Part shown: piece by piece, positions 24,101-34,450 of the stretch | Layout: the number at the start of each line of letters is the position of its first letter | Position numbering within the stretch: the first letter of the stretch is position 1 | Source: Parietaria judaica | Lineage: Eukaryota > Streptophyta > Magnoliopsida > Rosales > Urticaceae | NCBI GenBank assembly: GCA_954871525.1 | Contig: OX940862.1 | Span: forward strand, 37,192,232 to 37,256,231 | Direction: 5' to 3' | Length of the DNA stretch: 64,000 bases | Program-made: the position numbers and the translations under genes | Notes under the pieces: generated by a model | Seen by the model: only the letters and a program-made list of their open reading frames with translations | Told to the model about the DNA's origin: nothing | Database searches by the model: none

Positions 24101-26660
24101 ATATATTATTCCCTTATAACAGCAGGATGTCCATTAGATTCAATCAAATACCGATTACTATTCTTTCACTTGATGACTCACACATGAGCAGTCGGTTTTT
24201 ACCGTAATGCCACTCAATGCATTTTCATCCTTGACTCAGCCAGTAATATTATGAGCAACCCACTTATGGTTTTGATTCATAAGTTGCGCACGGGTACCTC
24301 CCACTTCTCACCAATGACAACCAAGAGAATCATCATGACTCTGAAGAGAGCTGTGTGATGCCCATGTCTATGATCAAGCTATCCTTACTACTGACTATCA
24401 TGTTCCCAAAATAATAGTGTTGGGAACAGCGGTAATATCTTGTGTTCTTTAACGGTTAAATCAAAGAACAATCAAGCCAGTAGCTCGGACTCATGATCAC
24501 TCAGGACTTAGAACGAATATCCATTTGATCATCATTTTGTGACTCAACTACAAGTTATCAGTGAACAACTTCTCGAGTTTAAGTCAGGTCCAGTCCAGTA
24601 TGAAGACGCTTCATACTTAATGCAGTTCTAGTGAGTGTGACACACACATAATCCAGAATAGGTTTGTCACTTAGTCACATTAATGACCTTACCGATTAAT
24701 GGGCTCTCACCCAGTTAATCAGGTCACAGACGTTTTAAGTTCATTTATTATGCTTATTAATTCTTCCTCACATGACTCTGTTGTGATAATAATAACATAA
24801 TTGCATCCTTTATGAACTAAGGAATCAAACATTCTATTTTACTCTACAGAAACTACAATAAGATTAATATAATAAGTACCATCTTTATTCAACGACTTGT
24901 CATAATATTTTACAAATGGATAAATATCTTGTTTAAGGACACACATGTCCAACAAAACTATCCAACATGGAAATTAACATTTTGATGAAGGAAATAAAAT
25001 TAACCATTTTTAACCATTAATCCCTAAAATGCAAATATTAATGGTGTAAACCATCTAACTTAATCTGGAAAACTCTCTGCATTTACTTGCAATTGTTTGC
25101 AATAGGAACAAAAGTGTCCAACAGAAGGAGAAAAACAATCTAACGTCCTGCAAAACCCTCGAACTTTATGTGAAAAACTATCCAACATTGAAAAATTTAA
25201 ATTTTGATGAAGGGAATATAATTAACGCTTTTTAACCATAAATCCCCAAAGTGTCAACATTGATAGTGTAAACTATCTAACCTTATCTAAAAAACTGTCT
25301 AAATTTTCTTGCACTTTTTTTCCAATAAGAAAAATGTGTCTAACCGGAGGAGAAAACAATATTACGTTCTAGTGAAAACTATCCACTTACCAAACAACTG
25401 TCTACCCTGATAGATAAAACTCTCGAACTTTGCGTGAAAAACTATCAAACATAGAAATTAACATTTTGATGAAGGGAATAAAATTACCATTTTCTTACCA
25501 TAAATACCCAAAGTGTCAACATTAATGGTGTAACGTATCTAACTTAATCTGAAAAACTGTATACATTTACTTGGAATTTTTTGCAATGGGAACAAAGTGT
25601 CCAACCGGAGTAGAAAAACAATCAAATGTCATGTAAAAAACTATCAACCTACGAGGTAAATGTCTACACTGATAAGAAAAACTCTCGAACTTTATGTGAA
25701 AAACTATCCAACATAGAAATTAACATTTTGATGAAGGGAATAAAATTACCATTTTCTTACCATAAATCCCCAAGGTGTTAACATTGATGGTGTAAACTAT
25801 CTAAGCTAATCCAAAAAATTGTGTACATTTCCTTGCAATTTTTTCCTATAGTAAAAAAGTCTCTAACCAGAGCAGAAAACCAATCTAACGTTCAGTACAA
25901 AATTATCTACCTACCAAGTAACGCTCTACCATGATAGAAAAACTCTCGAACTTTATGTGAAAGACTATCCGACATTAAAATTAACCTTTTGATGAAGGGA
26001 ATAAAATTACCTTTATTTTTACCATAATTCACACAAAAGTCAACATTAATGAACTATCCAACCTAATATGAAAAACTGTCTACATTTTCTTGCACTTTTT
26101 TCAATAGGAAAATATTGTCTAGCCGAAGGAGAAAAACAATCTAACGTTCTGTAAAAAACTATCTACCAACCAAGTAACTGTCTACCATGATAGGAAAAAC
26201 TCTCAAACTTTATGTGAAAAACTATCCAACGTAAAAATTAACGTTTTGATGAAGGGAATAAAATTACCTTTTTTTTTACCATAAATCCTTGAAGTGTCAA
26301 CATTAATGGTGTAAACTATCTAAGCGAATCTGAAAAACTGTCTACATTTCCTTGCAAAATTTTCCAATAGGAAAAAGTGTCGAACCGGAGAAAAAAAAAA
26401 TCTAATCGTAGCTTAAAAATTGTCCACCAGATCATGGTATGCTTTTTAAAACAGAAAATTTGTCTACCTAGATGAGCAAAACACTCAAACTTGCTATAGA
26501 AAACTGTCCACCCCTCAAAAATATATACATTGGTAGGAAAAACTGTCAAACTTTATGTAAAAAACTGTCTAAAGGATATTTTGGGCAAAAACATGGCAAA
26601 ATACAAGTTCGGGAATAGTACTTGAGAAACGTTAAATCAGGGAACGAAACGGACATAAGT
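21146..26660. repeat. Tandem array, ~260-bp unit, inside inverted arms; split by an LTR
   Basis: The unit word TTTTGATGAAGGGAATA recurs at 21451, 21704, 21967, 24980, 25202, 25464, 25726, 25987 and 26244: spacing 253-263 bp, with one shorter unit of 222. Removing the LTR and one copy of its duplication gives 263 bp between the third and fourth, in register. Units also share AAAACTATCCAACAT, ACTGTCTACATTTACTTGC and CTCTCGAACTTTATGTG. Outer arms (about 21146-21215 and 26585-26660) are inverted relatives (TTTCGTTCYCTGATTT), so the array seems to lie within a TIR element. No protein is encoded. Confidence 0.75.
22210..24954 (-). mobile_element. Long solo LTR (about 2.75 kb), copy 2, inverted
   Basis: It starts TGTTGGAAATC and ends CATGTCCAACA and is the reverse complement of copy 1 over its whole length with scattered differences. 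AAACT flanks both sides (22205-22209 and 24955-24959), a perfect 5-bp target duplication, showing insertion into the tandem array. The promoter TATAAATA is on the minus strand at 22777-22784. Confidence 0.85.
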
Positions 26661-26665
26661 ACTTA

Positions 26666-26995
26666 AAGTTTAAAAGTTTTGGCAAAGATATCTAAAGTCG
26701 CATTTGAGGAGTTTACTACTCCATTCTCGTAAACGTCATAACTTTGGTCATATGGACAAACGTGGGTTGCTGACATAATAATTTTTTCCATGTGGACGAG
26801 CCCACATCAACCTCGTTTACTAAAAACAATGAATTAAACCCCTAAACAATACTATTTAATACAACTAATTGAACCCCTAATGATTACACTTAACAAAACA
26901 GATTGCCCACATGGCTAGAGTTAACTGAGTTACGAGAATGAAATGATCAACTCCCCAAATGCAACTTTGGGTATTTTTGCCACGACTTTTAAACT
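26666..26995. mobile_element. MITE with ~75-bp inverted ends
   Basis: The left arm (AGTTTAAAAGTTTTGGCAAA, then GTCGCATTTGAGGAGTT, then CATTCTCGTAA) and right arm (TTACGAGAATG, AACTCCCCAAATGCAAC, TTGCCACGACTTTTAAACT) are inverted copies. There is no coding capacity. Target duplication not identified. Confidence 0.65.
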
Positions 26996-27786
26996 CAGAT
27001 ATATTCACCGTCATATATATATAAAAGCTTGCAACCAGTTTTTGAGTCAATTATAACCGTACTTTGTTATTAAATTTTATAAGACTTTGTGTAAATGTTG
27101 TACATTAGTCTTTGTGCCACATATACAAGAAATAAGAGTTTTTGTCCCTATTAATAAAGAAATCGTTGCCATAATATTGTCACTGTTGAGTCGTGCGATA
27201 AGAGACATTCGAGGATTACTTTTAATTTTTTTCTTGGTTGTCTCAATTAAGATGTGCAGTTATTTTATTTCTCTCTTTAATTTTTTATGACGAATTTTGT
27301 TATCTCTAAAAAATTGTTTCAAGTTTCAACAATTATTTGCACCTATAATTAATTAAACACGTCCATACTCAACATGAAGTAGTTTTTTTCTTCTTCATTT
27401 TTTTGTGTGTTTGCTCAATCGAGAATTGGAAGTCAATTATATTTACTTCAAGCATCGTGTAGAGACAACCACATAATACAACATTATTTTGAGAAAAATA
27501 TTTATATTCTCAATTTAATTTAATTTTTTTTAAATATATAATAATATATAATAAAAATAATTATTTTCAACATAACTAGAAAGAATGAAAAATCCAATCA
27601 ATTTTGTTGTTGAGTTCGATGAAAATGTAGATCTTTTTTCGATTATATGATAACAGTGTAAATGTGGTATTTTAATCAAATATACAGATGATATTTTTTT
27701 TCCACCGCAATATTTTCTTTAAAAAGTATAAATTATATATTTTTTTATCACCACGCGAACCATAGTGGAATCCTCTATTGTATAAT
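26996..27786. other. AT-rich spacer
   Basis: No gene, RNA or repeat structure could be recognised here beyond AT-rich runs. Confidence 0.5.
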
Positions 27787-28517
27787 TGTTGAGGTCCAAA
27801 ATCGATCGGCCTCCGCAAATACGGAGTTACGGGGGCGTAATTTCGAGTTTAAATTATCTTAGAGCTCGGGTCTTTCCGTTAAAACTAGATCACGTTGAAA
27901 GAGATGAGTGTTCTCGAGAAAACGAGTCGGGTTATTTTTTGAGTGATTGGGCTTCAAAGAGAAACCCTTTTCACGTGTGTATTGATGATGCATAAATGTG
28001 CAATCCTATGTACATAGGTCTTAGTCCTATATATACACTTAGCTAAGATATTCAAATCGATCCTCATATTGGGTTGTTACAATTGCGTTTGATTCTCTCA
28101 TAATGGTCATAATTGCATGGCTGCAATCATGGTCGTAACTGTCGCCGTCGATTGGCTGGAGCGTCGCTTGTGCCACGCTGATTGCTTTGGTTCTGCCTTT
28201 GGTCTTTGCCTTCGCAGTTATTATCTTCGTCGATGATGATAAGCCTCGTCGCTGCTGTCCTCGTCGTCCTTGTAGTCTAGCGATGATCTTCGTTGCTGAG
28301 GCACCATCTATGATGATCATCGCACCATGCTTCCCCATCGTTTAAGACCTTCGTCGCCTGGTCCGATATAATCTCCTTTGACTGGGTTGACTGGGCTCGT
28401 GACGATATTGGGCCTTTGGCTATTGAGGCCCAACTTATCAAACGACAGAGGTACATTTCTTCGTAACAATGTAAATTATCGTCGGCGAAATCGTACGTCA
28501 AGAATAAACCAAAAACA
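27787..28517 (+). mobile_element. Possible solo LTR (weak)
   Basis: The segment begins TGTTGAGGTCC, has a TATATATA-like box near 28030 and ends AAAAACA; the flanks share only TAAT. The layout resembles a copia-type LTR. With only a 4-bp AT duplication this is a guess. Minus-strand frames at 28039-28501 carry no known domain. Confidence 0.25.
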
Positions 28518-28599
28518 TAATAATAAATACATCAATATTTTCTACAAATTCTTAAACTTACTACTATTAACAAACAGTTGTAATAAATAATGGCTGGTT

Positions 28600-28750
28600 T
28601 AATAATTTGCCATTACAATTGAGACAATGTTATAACAAACCGTTAAGAGAAGAAAAGAAGAAGAAAAAAAATGCCAATAGCAACTTATTCTTATAACAAA
28701 GTAAACATTCCTATATTAGCGACAACATATTGTTTATTACATATATGGTT
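28600..28750. mobile_element. Decayed CACTA-like terminus (weak)
   Basis: The reverse complement from about 28738 reads AATAAACAATATGTTGTCGC, matching the terminus at 40100 (AATAAACAGTATGTTGTCGC), and similar GTAAGTCG-like words follow. The CACTA tip itself is gone. Confidence 0.35.
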
Positions 28751-29268
28751 CTCAATTTCCTGAAAAGTTGTCGGCATGCCCGCAACATCCTTGTTTTTTA
28801 AGGTTTGCGTACGAAAACCTTTGGATATGTTTGGAAACATTCTCTAAAATGATTTTGCGATTCGCCAAAAGATACTCATAGGCAAGGGCGGACCCATGTA
28901 CAAAAGATACCTACCCCACATTTATGGAATTTTCTCTATATATTGGTATTTGAGATTAATTTTTTTTTTTGAAAAGTGACTATATCTATCTCTTTCTTTC
29001 CCTTGTTATAGTCACCCCCCAGGCTCCTCTCCCCATTCCCCAGCTTTCCTTCGATTCCTCACTATACAATCAGAGTATTGTATATTAATATTTTATTAAA
29101 AACAATAAATTACTCCCACGCCTCAATCACAAGTAGAGCCGCAGACCATGACGTCGCGACTCGTCGCGGTCCAAAACGCTAAAATCGCTAATTCTGGCGT
29201 CGCGAGAAATCGCGATCATTGCGAGAAAACTGGTGTCTTGTTTGCGGCCTATGTACCTAGTTGTTTCC

Positions 29269-29464
29269 AGAAAAGCAAGAAGAAAAGATGATGATTTGGG
29301 AAAGATACTCAGCACTCACACAACGTGAGGCATCACTAGTATTAGTAATAAAAGAGCACATGTAAAGGACATGTGTAGAACTAGGAGAGGCTAGCATAAA
29401 GCATCCAAAGCAAAGAAAACAAAATAACTAATTACAAGAGTTAATCCAAAACTATTGTTTAACA
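29269..29464 (-). repeat. 3' LTR of the Ale-like element
   Basis: Identical to 33810-34005 by eye. The pol frame reads through the polypurine tract and stops inside this LTR at 29452-29454. Confidence 0.9.
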
Positions 29465-32400
29465 TCCCCCCGCAAGCGAATGAGCGTGTGGACAACCGTG
29501 AGCTTGGACCGTAGAGATAAAAACCGAGGCGACGGTAGAGGTTTTGTCATTATATCCGCAAGTTGATCTTCAGACGGCGTATGCTCGACAGAGATGGCTT
29601 TTGTGAGAACACGTTCACGAACAAAATGATAGTCAATCTCGATATGTTTCGTGCGTGCATGTAAGATCGGGTTGGCAGCCAAATGTATAGTGCTCATGTT
29701 GTCACAAAGGATCAAAGGTGGAGCAGTCAGGTTGATCTGAAGCTCTCGAAGAAGAGTTTGTAGCCACAAAATTTCAGCAGTGGCGTTGGCAAGACCTCGG
29801 TACTCGGATTCGGCACTAGAGCGGGAGACGACCTTCTGTTTGGTAGAGGACCATGAGACCAAGTTTGGGCCGAGGAAAGTGCAGTAGCCACTTGTGCTCC
29901 GACGGTCATCGGGACTAGAGGCCCAATCCGCATCAGTGTAAGCAGTGAGAGAAAAATCTGGAGACGATTGAAGCATAATGCCAAGCGTTGTCGAGCCACT
30001 GATGTATCGGAGAATACGCTTAATCGCTGACCAGTGAGCTGTAGTAGGAGCATGCATGAATTGACAGACCTTTCCGACAACAAAACTCAAGTCGGGGCGA
30101 GTTAAAGTGCAATATTGTAAAGCTCCCACGATTTGGCGATACGGAGTGGGATCGGGCAAAGGTTCACCATCATAAAGAGATAAGTTTGTATTGGATGCCA
30201 TAGGTGAGGAAGCGTGCTTGCAGTCGATCATATCCATTCGTGTCAGGAGATCTCGAAAATATTTGTGTTGACACAAATGTAAGGCATCAACAGTTCGAGT
30301 TACCTGAAGGCCAAGGAAGTAGTGGAGGGGGCCAAGATCCTTAAGAGCAAAGCGTGAGTGAAGATGTGATGTTAACTCAGAAATAGCATTGTCGGAGCTA
30401 CCGGTGACGATAATATCATCAACGTAGACGAGGATTATCAAAGTGATACTGCCCGAGTAAAGGCAAAACATGGAGCTATCGGCTTTAGCATTAACGAAGC
30501 CTCGTTGAAGTAAGCACCGACTGAGTTTAGTGTACCAAGCTCGAGGGCTTTGCTTGAGCCCATAAAGGGACTTATGAAGACGACAAACATGAGAGGGAAA
30601 CTGAGAGTCAACAAAACCTGGTGGTTGGGACATGTAGACCTCCTCACTGAGATCCCCGTTGAGAAAGGCGTTGTGAACATCAAGTTGTCGTATTGGCCAG
30701 CCATTGGAAATTGCTAGGCATAGAACTACTCGGACAGTCGTTGGTTTCACAACTGGACTGAAAGTATCAAAATAATCTAGTCCGAGAGTTTGAAGAAACC
30801 CTCTAGCGACTAATCTTGCTTTGTGTCGTTCCACTGAACCGTCAGGTTTGAGCTTGAGTTTGTAAACCCACTTACAATCAATTACTTTGTGTGTAGTCGG
30901 TAAAGGCACAAGAGTCCAAGTGTTATTCTGAATTAACGCTTGCATCTCATGACTCATAGCTTCTCGCCACTCAGGGTGGGCAGCGGCTTGTTTGAAAGTG
31001 GTCGGCTCGATTAAAGCGGATGTTGGTGAAGCTTCCGATGAGGTCAAAAGAAGCCGAGGTCGCTGAATTCCTGTCTTGGACCTAGTAGACATCGAGTGAA
31101 TATTAGTAGCATCTGGTGGTCGATGTACCACGGGGCCCGATGTAATAAAAGTAGGAGACACTAATGTATCACATGATTGGTCATTAATAAATTCAGTGGG
31201 TGATGATGGAGTTGTCGCAGTAGTATTTGGAGAATTTGGAATGGGCGACAGAGAAGGAGAACGGATATGCTCAGGTGTACGAGGTGTTGGAGATGTTGAA
31301 ATTGGAGAGCAAGAGATACTGATAGGGATATTGTGAGGTAATGTTTGAGAGGGACTTGGAGTAGCAATTGTAGGTGAGACTTTAGCAAAAGGAAAACTGG
31401 TTTCGTTGAAAATAACGTGTCGAGAGACATATATACGACCAGAATTGCGTTGAAGACAAAGGTACCCTTTATGATAGGAGCTAAAGCCTAGAAAAATGCA
31501 CTCAGTGGAACGGAACTGAAGTTTGTGATCATTGTATGGGCGAAGAAAAGGAAAACAAGCACAACCGAAGACTTTAATTGAATTGTATGAGGGTGTTTTA
31601 TGATAAAGTGACTCGAAGGGAGAAAGATTGTTGAGAACGGTGGTGGGAAGACGATTTATTAAGTAAGTGGCGGATTGAAAAGCATATGGCCAATATGAAA
31701 GAGGGACGGATGAGTGAGCTAATAAGGAGAGACCAACTTCGACCACGTGACGATTTTTTCTTTCGACGCGGCCATTTTGTTGTGGGGTGATAGGACAAGG
31801 GTGTCGGTGATGAACTCCAAGATTTTCAAGAAAAGGTTTGATCGGTCTAAACTCTCCTCCCCAATCGGTTTGGAGATTTTTTATTTTTGTTTCGAATTGA
31901 GTTTCGACCATATTTTTGAACTTGACAAATGTGGAAAAGGTTTCATGTTTGCCTTTGAGTAAATAAATCCAAGTGAAACGTGAATAATCATCGATAAATA
32001 AACAAAAATATTTGACACCAGTGATTGATTCAACGGGAGATGGACCCCAAAGATCGGAATATATTAATTCAAAAGGCTTTGTGGCCCGAAACGAAGACTT
32101 TACAAAGGGGAGACGATGACTTTTAGCCATTTGACAAGAGTTACAGAAATCTGTAATTTTGTTGGAAAAAGGAAGATTACATGACTTCATAACTCGATGA
32201 ACAACGGGAAGAGCGCAGTGACCTAGTCGGTTATGCCATAGACCGACTTCTTGTAGTTGAGTATGGTAGACTCTAGCAGATGACACGACACTGTGAAGGA
32301 AAGACTGAGGTGGAGTTTGGGAGGCTTGATGAAGTTTGTAAAGACCGTCTTCAAGAATGCCCTGCAGAAGAATTTTCTTCGAGCACAGGTCCTTCACAAG

Positions 32401-33192
32401 AAAATAAGTATCATAAAATTCAACAAAAGCATTGTTGTCTGAGCACAGTTTGCTAACACTAAGAAGTTGTTTAGTTATTTCCGGAGTGTGAAGAACATGG
32501 TTAATGAAAATTGGTTTGAGAGATGTCTTGAACCTAAAATGACCAATATGTGATATATCAATGCTCTTACCATTACCCATGAGCGCCTGATTGTCTCCAT
32601 AGAAAGGCACTGGATCATCAAGGTGTTGTAGCTCCGGTGTAAAATGGTGGGTCGCTCCAGAGTCGAGAAACCAGTCTCCCGAGTTAGAGGAATTGCCGTG
32701 AGCTGATTCCTCGACAGTGTTCATCGGTGGAGATGGTGCGGCATAACAGAAACCGGCAAAATGGGATTGTGATTGAGGCCGATACTGTAAATTCAGGCGA
32801 TGGTAACAGGTCGAAGCAATATGGCCAACTTTGCCACAGATCTGGCAAGTCGGTCGAGATCCACCAGACACATTGGGCCGATATTGTTGTTTGGACGAAG
32901 GCTGGGGCGAAAATTTGGGCTTCCCCAAGAGGCTTGGGGACATATTAGGGCGAGAGAAATTTTGTGGAGGTCTATAGTTTTGGGGTCGGTTTTTGGAAAC
33001 GACGAGGAGAATGAGACTGTGGCTGAGAGAGGCTGAGTTGAGAAAAGTTAAGTTGAGCTGTTTGGGTTTGTGAGTTGAAGTTATGGGTATCAATGGCTTG
33101 TTGTTGTTCAAGCCTATAGTCATGATTGATGAGAAGATTGTGGATTTCATCCATGGCTGGACGATCTGGTCGACAACTAAGAGAGGTAACAA
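29452..33192 (-). CDS. Copia pol polyprotein (CCHC, protease, integrase, RT, RNase H)
   Basis: An open frame of 1246 codons without interruption. It holds a CCHC zinc knuckle (C116, C119, H124, C129), the aspartic protease DSG at 177-179, the integrase HHCC (H320, H325, C350, C353) and core (D380, D443, E477), RT with YVDD at 923-926, and RNase H (TDADWA, then SAESEY) to the C terminus. Residues 1 to about 65 overlap the end of gag in another register, so the true pol probably starts within the overlap after a +1 shift; the ATG at 33192 need not be used. All catalytic motifs look intact. This makes the cDNA and integrates it. Confidence 0.9.
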   Translation of the reverse strand: MLPLLVVDQIVQPWMKSTIFSSIMTIGLNNNKPLIPITSTHKPKQLNLTFLNSASLSHSLILLVVSKNRPQNYRPPQNFSRPNMSPSLLGKPKFSPQPSSKQQYRPNVSGGSRPTCQICGKVGHIASTCYHRLNLQYRPQSQSHFAGFCYAAPSPPMNTVEESAHGNSSNSGDWFLDSGATHHFTPELQHLDDPVPFYGDNQALMGNGKSIDISHIGHFRFKTSLKPIFINHVLHTPEITKQLLSVSKLCSDNNAFVEFYDTYFLVKDLCSKKILLQGILEDGLYKLHQASQTPPQSFLHSVVSSARVYHTQLQEVGLWHNRLGHCALPVVHRVMKSCNLPFSNKITDFCNSCQMAKSHRLPFVKSSFRATKPFELIYSDLWGPSPVESITGVKYFCLFIDDYSRFTWIYLLKGKHETFSTFVKFKNMVETQFETKIKNLQTDWGGEFRPIKPFLENLGVHHRHPCPITPQQNGRVERKNRHVVEVGLSLLAHSSVPLSYWPYAFQSATYLINRLPTTVLNNLSPFESLYHKTPSYNSIKVFGCACFPFLRPYNDHKLQFRSTECIFLGFSSYHKGYLCLQRNSGRIYVSRHVIFNETSFPFAKVSPTIATPSPSQTLPHNIPISISCSPISTSPTPRTPEHIRSPSLSPIPNSPNTTATTPSSPTEFINDQSCDTLVSPTFITSGPVVHRPPDATNIHSMSTRSKTGIQRPRLLLTSSEASPTSALIEPTTFKQAAAHPEWREAMSHEMQALIQNNTWTLVPLPTTHKVIDCKWVYKLKLKPDGSVERHKARLVARGFLQTLGLDYFDTFSPVVKPTTVRVVLCLAISNGWPIRQLDVHNAFLNGDLSEEVYMSQPPGFVDSQFPSHVCRLHKSLYGLKQSPRAWYTKLSRCLLQRGFVNAKADSSMFCLYSGSITLIILVYVDDIIVTGSSDNAISELTSHLHSRFALKDLGPLHYFLGLQVTRTVDALHLCQHKYFRDLLTRMDMIDCKHASSPMASNTNLSLYDGEPLPDPTPYRQIVGALQYCTLTRPDLSFVVGKVCQFMHAPTTAHWSAIKRILRYISGSTTLGIMLQSSPDFSLTAYTDADWASSPDDRRSTSGYCTFLGPNLVSWSSTKQKVVSRSSAESEYRGLANATAEILWLQTLLRELQINLTAPPLILCDNMSTIHLAANPILHARTKHIEIDYHFVRERVLTKAISVEHTPSEDQLADIMTKPLPSPRFLSLRSKLTVVHTLIRLRGDVKQ
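29465..29471 (-). other. Polypurine tract of the Ale-like element
   Basis: On the minus strand this is a G-run ending in A directly before the 3' LTR, the expected primer for second-strand synthesis. Confidence 0.7.
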
Positions 33193-33772
33193 CAGAGTTG
33201 TACTCGGGACCTAAACCTTGAAAGGTATGAATCATTTGATCACTGTAGCTTAATGGTTCTCCGATGGCAGCAAATCTGTCAAACACAGATTTCAGATTGT
33301 TGAGATAGTCTGAGAGAGTAGTTCCATCCTTTTTGAGTGCCATGAGCTGGGTTTTAAGACTCAGAATAGTTGAAACAGATGCAGATTGGTAGACTTGGTT
33401 GAGAGAGTCCCAAATTTCTTGAGCAGTTTCAAACCCAACCACACGACTCATCATGGACTCGGTCAGAGAAGCGTATATCCAACTCATGACGAGTCGATTG
33501 AGCCGGCGCCATTGATGATAGTCGGGGTTGATTTGGGTGCGAAGAGCGTCGAGAAACTGAGGAGGGCAAGGCAGGCTTCCTTCAATGAATCCTTCTAATC
33601 CTTGAGCAATGATAATATTCTGCATTTGATTCTTCCATAAAAGGTGATTTGTGGTATCAAGTTTTACTGATATGGGTTGGTTTAGTGAGGGAATAGGTTG
33701 ATTGTGAAAAAGAGCTAAGGGGTTTTGAAGATCTGGATTATTTGGAGAAGGGAGGATATTTTGGTTAGCCAT
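32972..33772 (-). CDS. Copia gag (266 residues)
   Basis: Starts 37 bp after the 5' LTR with MANQNILPSPNN. It has the plant copia gag fold region (LLWKNQMQNIIIAQGLEGFI, then WRRLNRLVMSWIYASLTE and LSDYLNNLKSVFDRFAAIGE). It ends at a stop in PRRFQKPTPKL before any zinc knuckle; the knuckle is in the pol frame, +1 relative to gag. Gag assembles the virus-like particle. Confidence 0.85.
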   Translation of the reverse strand: MANQNILPSPNNPDLQNPLALFHNQPIPSLNQPISVKLDTTNHLLWKNQMQNIIIAQGLEGFIEGSLPCPPQFLDALRTQINPDYHQWRRLNRLVMSWIYASLTESMMSRVVGFETAQEIWDSLNQVYQSASVSTILSLKTQLMALKKDGTTLSDYLNNLKSVFDRFAAIGEPLSYSDQMIHTFQGLGPEYNSVVTSLSCRPDRPAMDEIHNLLINHDYRLEQQQAIDTHNFNSQTQTAQLNFSQLSLSQPQSHSPRRFQKPTPKL

Positions 33773-33797
33773 GGATGTTGGATCGAAGAGAGCTCAA

Positions 33798-33809
33798 GCT
33801 CTGATACCA
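33798..33809 (-). other. Primer-binding site, initiator tRNA-Met type
   Basis: TGGTATCAGAGC follows the 5' LTR directly on the minus strand, the usual site in plant copia elements. Confidence 0.85.
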
Positions 33810-34005
33810 AGAAAAGCAAGAAGAAAAGATGATGATTTGGGAAAGATACTCAGCACTCACACAACGTGAGGCATCACTAGTATTAGTAATAAAAGAGCAC
33901 ATGTAAAGGACATGTGTAGAACTAGGAGAGGCTAGCATAAAGCATCCAAAGCAAAGAAAACAAAATAACTAATTACAAGAGTTAATCCAAAACTATTGTT
34001 TAACA
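33810..34005 (-). repeat. 5' LTR of the Ale-like element
   Basis: Identical partner of 29269-29464, with the outer end TGTTAAACAATAG. Confidence 0.9.
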
Positions 34006-34450
34006 TTTCCAATGTTTAACTTTATTAGTTTTTACCCGAATTTAATTATCAAACTTTATCAATAATTTCAAAACTATATTTAAATATGTTTATTATTTAT
34101 AATTATTATTTGTAATTAGTTTATTTCAAAATTTATATTTAAATAAGCTATAATTTATTATTTTGTAACATATTATTAATTTTGATTTATATGTTAGTTT
34201 TTAATTTGTAACATATGTTAATAAATATTAATTTGTAATATATTAATAATTTGAACAGATTTAATCAACAAATAAATAAATACGATAAGACGAGATATTA
34301 AAAAAAAATTGTATTATTCATTGTGAATATTACAATAAGGTGGAAGAGAGCTGTAAATATTCAGTGTAAATATTACAAGATGCCTCACTAAAACCTCTCT
34401 TGTAAAATCCTCCTTAAGGACATAAAACCAAGAGAGGAAAGAGCACATCA

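Larger units (their letters stand above)
29269..34005 (-). mobile_element. Ty1/copia retrotransposon, Ale-like, near-intact, recent
   Basis: Two 196-bp LTRs (29269-29464 and 33810-34005), identical by eye, flank gag and pol. TTTCC on both sides (29264-29268 and 34006-34010) is the 5-bp target duplication. In element orientation the LTR runs TGTTAAAC...GCTTTTCT, so its end is CT rather than CA. Short LTRs, 4.7 kb length and pol order PR-INT-RT-RH place it in Ty1/copia; the short LTRs suggest the Ale/Retrofit lineage. Confidence 0.9.

Noticed and set aside
18341..24954. One giant foldback transposon
   Set aside because: Each arm has TG...CA LTR ends and the second has its own 5-bp duplication, so two independent LTR insertions fit better.
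21440..26500. Regular repeats that might suggest a CRISPR array
   Set aside because: Units are ~260 bp, diverged and not separated by unique spacers, and this is a plant genome.
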